From: JAICLL01 sp035252155
Lineage (GTDB): Bacteria > Planctomycetota > Planctomycetia > Pirellulales > JAICIG01
DNA length: 11,345 bases
Reading direction: 5' to 3'
NCBI GenBank assembly: GCA_035252155.1
Contig: DATFDL010000187.1
Coordinates: forward strand, 1 to 11,345
Position numbers and translations under genes: made by a program
Part shown: positions 6,316 to 11,345 of the stretch, piece by piece
Layout of the letters: each line of letters opens with the position of its first letter
How positions within the stretch are numbered: the first letter of the stretch is position 1
The notes under the pieces: generated by a model
Database searches by the model: none
Seen by the model: only the letters and a program-made list of their open reading frames with translations
Told to the model about the DNA's origin: nothing

Positions 6316-7053
6316 ATGGCAACTGTAACTCGAGGCGAGCTATTTCCGAGAGGAATCTTGCACGCGCCCGCGCTGCTAGCCACCGGCGACCGGCTATCGC
6401 AAGCGGAGTTCCACCGCCGGTACCAGCAATATCCTGAAAGCATCAAGTTCGAGCTTATCAACGGAACCGTGTACATGGCGTCGCCGCAACGGGTACCCCA
6501 CGGCAGGTACACAAGCCGGTTGGCTAGTGTTCTCAGCTTCTACGAAATGCAAACGCCCGGGGTCGAGAATTCCGTGGACTCGACAGTGATTCTCGGTGAC
6601 AAAAGCGAACCTCGCCCCGATCTCGTCTTGCGTGTCTTGCCTGAGTACGGAGGACGAACACGGACTGCCGACCTTTACGTGACTGGTCCTCCGGAGCTTG
6701 TCATTGAAGTTGCTCACAGCACCGTGGCAATCGATCTTCATGAAAAGAAATCTGATTATGAGCATAGCCAGGTCGGTGAGTACGTGGTCGTTTGTGTGGA
6801 GGAGACGCAAGTTTACTGGTTCGATTTGGTGAGCAGACGCACGAAAAAGCTGCCGGCCGACGGTATCTTGCGGAGCCGCATGTTTCCGGGGCTGTGGATC
6901 GACTGCCCGGCGCTGTTTGCCTACGACACCAAGGGGCTCGTCCGGACTCTCAAGAAAGGGCTTGCCTCGCCCGAACACGCCCGGTTTGTCAAGCGCTTGG
7001 CAAAAGCCGCTAAAACAGAATCGCAGCGGCAGAAACGAACGCGGAAAAACTAG
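6316..7053 (+). CDS. Uma2-family PD-(D/E)XK nuclease-like protein
   Basis: A 245-residue cytoplasmic protein of the Uma2 (DUF820) family, which has a PD-(D/E)XK nuclease fold and is abundant in cyanobacteria and planctomycetes; the cellular role is mostly unknown. The motif order is intact: FELINGTVYMAS (Glu46), PRPDLVL (Pro101-Asp102), PELVIEVAHST (Glu127, Glu131), then DLHEKKSDY (Lys144, Tyr148) and EYVVVCVEE. The catalytic D-E-K set is therefore probably complete. The C-terminus is a basic tail, RQKRTRKN, longer than in minimal members. It sits 20 bp after the DUF1553 gene and 30 bp before the DUF1501 gene, which are usually adjacent. Codon use differs from its neighbours: 12 of the 20 codons for residues 132-151 end in A or T, against strong G/C preference around it. 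This suggests insertion into the operon. Confidence 0.88.
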   Translation: MATVTRGELFPRGILHAPALLATGDRLSQAEFHRRYQQYPESIKFELINGTVYMASPQRVPHGRYTSRLASVLSFYEMQTPGVENSVDSTVILGDKSEPRPDLVLRVLPEYGGRTRTADLYVTGPPELVIEVAHSTVAIDLHEKKSDYEHSQVGEYVVVCVEETQVYWFDLVSRRTKKLPADGILRSRMFPGLWIDCPALFAYDTKGLVRTLKKGLASPEHARFVKRLAKAAKTESQRQKRTRKN

Positions 7054-7083
7054 CACGCATTTTAACACTCACGAGAATGTTTT

Positions 7084-8550
7084 ATGGGATTTCAGTCGCA
7101 ACGCGCGGAGCTTCTCACTCGCCGGGCGTTCTTCGGCCGCACGGCGGGCGGCATCGGCACGGCCGCGCTGGCTTCGCTGCTGAACGAGCGACTGTTCGCG
7201 GCCGACGCCGACGCCTCGCAACGGCCGCATGGCGCTCTCGGCTCGCTGCATTTCGCCCCCAAGGCCAAGCACATTATTTACCTGTTCATGTCGGGCGGCC
7301 CTTCGCATATCGACTTGCTCGACTACAAGCCGGCCCTCAAGCAACATCACGGCCAAGAGTTGCCCGCCTCGGTGCGGATGGGTCAGCGCGTGACCGGCAT
7401 GACGTCTGGGCAAAAGTCGTTTCCGTGCGTGGCGCCGATGTTCGAGTTTTCGCAACACGGCCAGTGCGGGGCGTGGGTCAGCGAGCTGTTGCCGAACGTG
7501 GCCCAAATCGTCGACGACATCGCCATCGTCAAATCGCTGAATACCGAGGCCATCAACCACGATCCGGCCACCACCTATATCATGACCGGCGCCCAGCAGC
7601 CCGGCCGGCCAAGCCTGGGCGGCTGGTTGAGCTACGGCATCGGCAGCGAGAACGACAATCTGCCGGCCTTTATCGTCATGATCTCGCAAGGCAGCGGCAA
7701 CAAAACCGACCAACCGATTTTTTCACGGCTGTGGGGCAGCGGCTTCCTGCCGACCGAGCATCAGGGCGTGCGGCTGCACTCGGGGCGCGACCCAGTGCTC
7801 TACCTTTCCGATCCGCCGGGCATCGACCGCACCACGCGCCGCCGCATGCTCGACGGCGTCGAAGAGCTGAACCAATTGGCGGTCGAATCGTTCGGCGATC
7901 CCGAGATCAACACCCGCATCGCCCAGTACGAAATGGCGTATCGCATGCAGGCATCGGTGCCCGAGCTGACCGACCTTTCGCACGAATCGCGTGAGACGCT
8001 CGAGGCGTACGGCATCGACGACCAGGCGACCGACGGCGGCTTTGCCCGAAATTGCCTGCTGGCGCGGCGGATGGTAGAGCGGGGCGTGCGTTTCGTGCAG
8101 TTGATGCACCGGGGCTGGGACCAGCACGGCAACCTGCCGACGCAGATCCGCGGGCAGTGCCGCGACGTCGACCGGCCCAGCGCCGCGCTGGTGGCCGACC
8201 TGAAGGCCCGCGGGCTGCTCGATGAAACGCTGGTGATTTGGGGCGGCGAGTTCGGCCGCACCGTCTACAGCCAGGGGCAACTGACCAACGACAACTATGG
8301 CCGCGATCATCACGGCCGCTGCTTCACCATGTGGCTGGCCGGCGGCGGCATCAAGCCCGGCATCAGCTACGGCGAAACCGACGATTTCTGTTACAACATC
8401 GTCCGCGACGGCGTACACATCCACGACTTGAACGCGACCGTGCTTCACTGTCTGGGCATCGATCACACGCGGCTGACTTTCCGCTTCCAAGGCCGCGACT
8501 TCCGCTTAACCGACGTCCACGGCAACGTCGTCGAGTCGCTATTGGCGTGA
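7084..8550 (+). CDS. DUF1501 protein with twin-arginine signal
   Basis: A 488-residue DUF1501 protein, a family related to the alkaline phosphatase/sulfatase fold and typical of planctomycetes. The N-terminus carries a twin-arginine signal, TRRAFFG (Arg13-Arg14), then the hydrophobic GGIGTAALASLL, indicating folded export through Tat. Recognisable blocks are KHIIYLFMSGGPSHIDLLD (about 61-79), TGAQQPGRPSLGGWLSYGIGSE (about 165-186), GWDQHGN (344-350), GGEFGRT (387-393) and GRDHHGR (406-412), followed by WLAGGGIKPGISYGETDDF. The Asp, His and Glu residues in these blocks are the expected metal ligands of the fold. The substrate is unknown. No clear Shine-Dalgarno precedes ATG 7084, but the Tat signal fixes the start. 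It is the natural partner of the DUF1549/DUF1553 gene upstream, from which it is split by the Uma2 gene. Confidence 0.93.
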   Translation: MGFQSQRAELLTRRAFFGRTAGGIGTAALASLLNERLFAADADASQRPHGALGSLHFAPKAKHIIYLFMSGGPSHIDLLDYKPALKQHHGQELPASVRMGQRVTGMTSGQKSFPCVAPMFEFSQHGQCGAWVSELLPNVAQIVDDIAIVKSLNTEAINHDPATTYIMTGAQQPGRPSLGGWLSYGIGSENDNLPAFIVMISQGSGNKTDQPIFSRLWGSGFLPTEHQGVRLHSGRDPVLYLSDPPGIDRTTRRRMLDGVEELNQLAVESFGDPEINTRIAQYEMAYRMQASVPELTDLSHESRETLEAYGIDDQATDGGFARNCLLARRMVERGVRFVQLMHRGWDQHGNLPTQIRGQCRDVDRPSAALVADLKARGLLDETLVIWGGEFGRTVYSQGQLTNDNYGRDHHGRCFTMWLAGGGIKPGISYGETDDFCYNIVRDGVHIHDLNATVLHCLGIDHTRLTFRFQGRDFRLTDVHGNVVESLLA

Positions 8551-8568
8551 GTAGTTATGTTAGCGAGA

Positions 8569-8588
8569 GGCCACGTAATTACGCGGCC
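8569..8588. promoter_or_regulatory. 20-bp near-perfect palindrome between DUF1501 and sulfatase genes
   Basis: The half GGCCACGTAA faces TTACGCGGCC; 9 of 10 base pairs match, with a perfect CGTAATTACG core. It lies 19 bp after the DUF1501 stop and 41 bp before the sulfatase ATG. No T-tract follows, so a protein-binding site is as likely as a terminator. Confidence 0.4.
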
Positions 8589-8629
8589 GTGGAGATGCTG
8601 AGCCAACCTGACTCATACGTGCTATTCCC

Positions 8630-9982
8630 ATGAACCTAAGAATTGCATTTCTGCTTGCGCTGATATCGACGGTGGCCCAGCCCGGCGAAGCAGCGACATC
8701 CAAGCCCAACGCCTCCAGGCCCAACATCGTCCTGATCCTCGCCGATGACATGGGTTACGCCGACGCCGGGTTCAACGGCGGCCAGGAAATCAAAACCCCC
8801 AAACTAGACAAGCTGGCTCGCGCAGGATCGATCCTTGAATCGTTCTACGTGCAGCCGGTCTGTTCGCCGACGCGTTCGGCGTTGATGACCGGGCGATATC
8901 CGACCGCGACTGGCGTCTACGCCGTGGTCCGGCCGAACGCTCCCTGGGGTCTGAAGCTGCGAGAGCGAACGCTGGCCGAGGCGTTGCGCGAGGCGGGCTA
9001 TGAAACCGCCATCTGCGGCAAATGGCACCTCGGCGAGTTCCAGCCCGAGTACCGGCCGACGCGTCGCGGATTTGACCACCAATACGGCCCGTGGTTCGGC
9101 GCGATCGACTATTTCACGCACCTGCGCGACGGGCAACTGGACTGGCATCGCGACGACCAACCCAGCGACGACCAGGGCTACTCCACCAACCTGCTGGCCG
9201 AAGAAGCCTGCCGGCGAATCCGCGAGAAGCAGCCCGACAAACCGCTCTTTCTCTATTTGCCCTTCAATGCCGTGCATGCGCCTCACCAGGTTCCCGAGCG
9301 GTATCTCGAACCGTACGCCCATTTGACCGGCGTGCGACGCACCTATGCGGGCATGCTGGCGGCCATGGACGAGGCCATCGGCCAGGTCGTGGATGCGTTG
9401 GACGAAAGCGGCTTGCGTGAGAACACGCTGATCATCTTCTCCAGCGACAATGGCGGCCCCGCTCCCGGCAAAGTGACCGACAACGGCCCGCTGCGAGCCG
9501 GCAAGGGCACGATCTTCGAAGGCGGCGTGCGGGTGAGCGCATTCGCCACCTGGCCCGAACACATCCCAGCCGGCAAAGTCGTCAAAGAACCGCTGCACGC
9601 CGTCGACTGGTATCCCACGCTGGTGCGTCTGGCGGGCGGTTCGCTGGTGCAGCCGCTGCCGGTCGATGGCCTCGACATTTGGCCGGTGCTGACCGAGGGC
9701 GCCCCTTCTCCGCACGACGCATTGCTGCTATGTGGAACGAAGCCCAGACAGGCCGCGATCCGCCAAGGCAACTGGAAACTCTTGCTGGGCGCCGCTGGCT
9801 CCGACGTTCAGCTCTACGATCTCGATGCGGACCTTGGCGAAAGCAAAAACGTCGCCGCCGAACAGCCCGGAAAGGTCAAGGAACTCCGGACAATGCTGGA
9901 TACGTGGCTGAGTGCGGCCGTTCCGCCCGGCAACGCCGGCACGGCGAAGAGCGTCGGCACGCGGCGCGGGAAGAACCCATAG
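8630..9982 (+). CDS. Exported sulfatase (formylglycine-dependent, arylsulfatase family)
   Basis: A 450-residue type I sulfatase that hydrolyses sulfate esters. A signal peptide (MNLRIAFLLALISTVAQPGEA, about residues 1-21) predicts export. The active-site signature CSPTRSALMTGR begins at Cys78, which must be converted to formylglycine; Arg82 is in place. Calcium ligands are the paired Asp39-Asp40 (ILADDMGYAD) and Asp273-Asn274 (SSDNGG). Other catalytic residues are Lys131 and His133 (CGKWHLG), His216 (AVHAPH) and Lys292 (RAGKGT). Length is normal and all key residues are present, so it should be active. The natural substrate cannot be read from sequence; sulfated polysaccharide is a common target in planctomycetes. 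No Shine-Dalgarno is seen before ATG 8630, and an in-frame TGA lies just upstream, at 8609-8611. A 79-bp gap with a palindrome separates it from the DUF1501 gene. Confidence 0.95.
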   Translation: MNLRIAFLLALISTVAQPGEAATSKPNASRPNIVLILADDMGYADAGFNGGQEIKTPKLDKLARAGSILESFYVQPVCSPTRSALMTGRYPTATGVYAVVRPNAPWGLKLRERTLAEALREAGYETAICGKWHLGEFQPEYRPTRRGFDHQYGPWFGAIDYFTHLRDGQLDWHRDDQPSDDQGYSTNLLAEEACRRIREKQPDKPLFLYLPFNAVHAPHQVPERYLEPYAHLTGVRRTYAGMLAAMDEAIGQVVDALDESGLRENTLIIFSSDNGGPAPGKVTDNGPLRAGKGTIFEGGVRVSAFATWPEHIPAGKVVKEPLHAVDWYPTLVRLAGGSLVQPLPVDGLDIWPVLTEGAPSPHDALLLCGTKPRQAAIRQGNWKLLLGAAGSDVQLYDLDADLGESKNVAAEQPGKVKELRTMLDTWLSAAVPPGNAGTAKSVGTRRGKNP

Positions 9983-10036
9983 TCAAGGGTCTCGCCCACG
10001 AAGCACAATTGGCAAGTCGACATGTTGTGTTTCCTT

Positions 10037-10055
10037 CGAGACGAGTCGCGTCTCG
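10037..10055. terminator. Hairpin 3' of the sulfatase gene, possible terminator
   Basis: Perfect 7-bp stem CGAGACG/CGTCTCG with a 5-base loop (AGTCG), 54 bp beyond the sulfatase stop. There is no T-run on either side, so it is not a typical intrinsic terminator; it could still end or protect the plus-strand transcript. Confidence 0.3.
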
Positions 10056-10118
10056 TCGTAATTCATGACGATCGTCTGATTTCTCGCCCTGCTTCCTCGT
10101 TGCCGAATACCCGCCGTA

Positions 10119-10421
10119 TTAGACTTCGCTCTCGGGATGCAGCATCATTAGCATTAACCTGGCGACGCTGACGGGGCCGGTATGCAGTCTATTGGTACGG
10201 TCTTGCGAAAGTCCTATCTCGATCTTGAGAAGTCGGATTCCATCGTCTCCTAAAATCCGGACGACGTCGATCGCCGCATCATCGAGTCCAGCTCCCGCCA
10301 CAAATGCTGCGCAAGATAAGCGAATAATACGACGACCAATCGAATCAAAGTGGAACCTGCGGTACACCGCCACGAGAAAGTAGGCAACTATTATTCGAAC
10401 GAAGCCGACGACCAAGTGCAT
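10119..10421 (-). CDS. Doubtful 100-aa hypothetical protein
   Basis: A 100-residue frame with a hydrophobic N-terminus (VVGFVRIIVAYFLVAVY), a second apolar patch, and a C-terminus LMLMMLHPESEV. I recognise no family. There is no ribosome binding site before ATG 10421, and its 5' end overlaps by 31 nt the relic ORF ending at 10391. The surrounding DNA is less GC-rich than the flanking operons and codon use is not strongly biased, so this may be a decayed gene or chance ORF. It is listed because it is the longest plausible frame in the 943-bp gap 9983-10925. Confidence 0.3.
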   Translation of the reverse strand: MHLVVGFVRIIVAYFLVAVYRRFHFDSIGRRIIRLSCAAFVAGAGLDDAAIDVVRILGDDGIRLLKIEIGLSQDRTNRLHTGPVSVARLMLMMLHPESEV

Positions 10422-10603
10422 GTTCGGTTCTTATTTTGCGGACTGGGGCCAGCGACTTGCGCGAGTTTATTTATATCTTCCCAAACCGCACCGAGGCTAC
10501 GGCACGTCCCCGGCCTTACATTGTAAATCGTGCAACCTTGTGCCTCGCGGCTCGGGAGCTCGCAACCTTCTTTGGCCTTGACATTGCCCCACACCGCAAG
10601 CAC
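10391..10603 (-). pseudogene. Relic of a YkgJ-type CxxC (zinc/iron-chelating) protein
   Basis: The frame contains CELPS, then GCTIYNVRPGTCRSLG, matching the C-terminal signature of YkgJ-family proteins (Cys, about 10 residues, then CTIYxxRPxxCR) and a further Cys (NRTC). The N-terminal CxxCxxCC cluster expected in that family is not in this frame: an in-frame TGA lies 24 nt upstream of GTG 10603. In the frame shifted by one, the same DNA encodes LCLRCGAM, which resembles the first half of that cluster. I read this as a frameshifted, shortened remnant. Chance resemblance cannot be excluded. Confidence 0.4.
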
Positions 10604-10729
10604 AGTGCTGGCAGAGAATGTTCAGCTAGCTTGCAGCCTCATCAGAATAGGTAGGCCTGCCATGGTCGCGCGGGGGGAGTAGAACGGTGGCCGGAACCTT
10701 TTCTCGATCAACGGCTGGTCGCTGATCTT

Positions 10730-10757
10730 GGATCTTGCTGGGTGGATCTTGCTGGGG
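10730..10757. repeat. Two tandem copies of a 14-bp unit
   Basis: GGATCTTGCTGGGT at 10730-10743 is followed at once by GGATCTTGCTGGGG at 10744-10757. The unit length is not a multiple of three. It falls inside a stretch (10683-10787) that reads on the plus strand as a hydrophobic peptide (WSLILDLAGWILLGLIA) but has no start codon, so it is probably non-coding or decayed. Confidence 0.6.
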
Positions 10758-10853
10758 CTGATCGCGAAAAAACTGACTTCCGCGCACTAGGCCACGTCGC
10801 CGTCACTTTTCAAAATTGGCCGCCGGCAGCTAGGATCGAGGCGCGCGCTCGGT

Positions 10854-10859
10854 TACAAT
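10854..10859 (+). promoter_or_regulatory. Candidate -10 box (TACAAT) of the SUMF1-type gene
   Basis: The sequence CGGTTACAATC resembles the CGGTTATAATG element of moeA. It would give a leader of about 60 nt before ATG 10926. No convincing -35 hexamer is visible. Confidence 0.3.
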
Positions 10860-10925
10860 CTATCAATTCACACATGGCGGCTTTGTTTCTCTGCCCCTTG
10901 TTCCTCCATTTTTGGGAGTTGAGCC

Positions 10926-11345
10926 ATGAATCGAATTTCAGGCTGCCTGTTCTGCGTGTGCCTGTCGTTCGCGATGTGGAGTGAGGTCAATGCCCAGACG
11001 GTGGTGACGAAACCGACGCCACCGGCTGACAAAGCCGACGACGGACGAAGGCCCGGCAAAACGATCGTGAACACGCTTGGCATGAAGCTAGTCCTGGTCC
11101 CGGAGGGCGAGTTCACGATGGGCAGCGACGAGTCGCTGGCCGAACTGGAACAGGTTTTTGGCAAGCTCCCCGACCAATCCATCAATGCCGGCGAGAATCC
11201 GGCGCAGCGTCTTAATATGAAGCTATCCGTGGTGCCGGACGGCAAATCCGGCTTGCACAGCGACGAGTCGCTGGCGGAGGTGGAGCAGTTTCTCCGAGAG
11301 CAAGCCGGCAAATTCACCAACCTCGGCGAGCACCCTGCGCACCGG
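10926..11345 (+). CDS. Exported SUMF1/FGE-type domain protein, N-terminal 140 residues (cut by window edge)
   Basis: The frame is open from ATG 10926 to the last base; GGGAG lies upstream as a ribosome binding site. Residues 1-23 form a signal peptide (MNRISGCLFCVCLSFAMWSEVNA, cleavage likely before Gln24), followed by a Pro/Lys-rich linker. Residues from about 46 (KTIVNTLGMKLVLVPEGEF, then TMGSDES) are the classic opening of the SUMF1 (formylglycine-generating enzyme-like) domain in planctomycetes, and GEHPAHR at the visible end normally leads into the domain core. Unusually, the opening is duplicated: residues 51-95 and 96-140 are related 45-residue copies (22 identical). The core and any catalytic cysteines lie beyond the window. 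It could modify the nearby sulfatase, but many secreted relatives are not true sulfatase activators. Confidence 0.85.
   Translation, partial: MNRISGCLFCVCLSFAMWSEVNAQTVVTKPTPPADKADDGRRPGKTIVNTLGMKLVLVPEGEFTMGSDESLAELEQVFGKLPDQSINAGENPAQRLNMKLSVVPDGKSGLHSDESLAEVEQFLREQAGKFTNLGEHPAHR
11076..11345 (+). repeat. Tandem 45-codon duplication inside the SUMF1-type gene
   Basis: Copy 1 is 11076-11210 and copy 2 is 11211-11345, each 135 bp. They share ATGAAGCTA near the start and an exact 18-base block, CAGCGACGAGTCGCTGGC, at the same offset. At protein level 22 of 45 residues match, including SDESLAE and the GExPAxR end. Confidence 0.75.

Noticed and set aside
4985..6322. 445-codon open frame on the minus strand
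   Set aside because: It is antisense to the DUF1553 part of a well-supported gene, is rich in Arg, Gln and Gly, and has no recognisable motif; GC-rich DNA produces such shadows.
7723..8490. Long minus-strand frame opposite the DUF1501 gene
   Set aside because: No family pattern is visible, and the plus strand encodes a complete DUF1501 protein with all its motifs.
8804..9715. 303-codon minus-strand frame opposite the sulfatase
   Set aside because: Shadow of the sulfatase coding sequence; it has the composition expected of antisense GC-rich codons.
10436..10654. 72-codon plus-strand frame
   Set aside because: It lies antisense to the YkgJ-like signature, has no ribosome binding site and no recognisable motif.
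10683..10787. Short plus-strand hydrophobic reading frame (WSLILDLAGWILLGLIA)
   Set aside because: No start codon between the upstream stop and the peptide, and the apparent helix is partly produced by a 14-bp tandem repeat.
1..11345. CRISPR array, tRNA, rRNA, transposase or att sites
   Set aside because: No regularly spaced repeats, cloverleaf-like sequence, rRNA segment or transposase-like protein was seen by eye on either strand.

Overview
The window looks like a piece of a GC-rich planctomycete chromosome (Planctomycetota, probably Pirellulales or a relative). The main evidence is a secreted PSCyt1/DUF1549/DUF1553 cytochrome-type protein, a twin-arginine DUF1501 protein, a CxPxR sulfatase, a secreted SUMF1/FGE-type protein, and a small membrane protein with the FSLRALL N-terminus common in planctomycete hypothetical proteins. 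The assignment is by gene content only; there is no rRNA or other phylogenetic marker.

Layout. Positions 1-3055 read on the minus strand. In transcription order they hold: a Phd/YefM-type antitoxin preceded by a 43-codon ORF that looks like a RelE/ParE toxin with its middle deleted; two overlapping small membrane proteins; moeA (molybdopterin molybdenumtransferase); a stretch with two strong inverted repeats; a small membrane protein; and the start of an exported protein that leaves the window. A divergent 159-bp intergenic region (3056-3214) carries a TTGACA-N17-GACAAT promoter for the toxin-antitoxin remnant and a perfect 12-bp palindrome. Positions 3215-9982 are a plus-strand run: PSCyt1/DUF1549/DUF1553 protein, Uma2 nuclease-like protein, DUF1501 protein and sulfatase. 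Positions 9983-10925 are gene-poor and less GC-biased. They hold a hairpin, a doubtful 100-aa minus-strand ORF, an apparent relic of a YkgJ-type CxxC protein and a 14-bp tandem repeat. From 10926 to the window end is the first 140 codons of a secreted SUMF1-type protein, which begins with two copies of a 45-residue segment.

How the genes may work together. The DUF1549/DUF1553 plus DUF1501 pair is a recurring planctomycete cassette of exported proteins whose biochemical role is not established. The downstream exported sulfatase fits a role in breaking down sulfated polysaccharide. The sulfatase needs Cys78 converted to formylglycine, and the SUMF1-type gene nearby is a tempting but unproven partner, because most secreted planctomycete members of that family are not known to be true formylglycine-generating enzymes. 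The Uma2 gene sits inside the cassette with only 20 and 30 bp on either side and has different codon use, which suggests insertion. I did not find a clearly new defence or mobile system. The most unusual features are the collapsed toxin in front of an intact antitoxin, the leaderless-type promoters, and the duplicated segment in the SUMF1-type protein.
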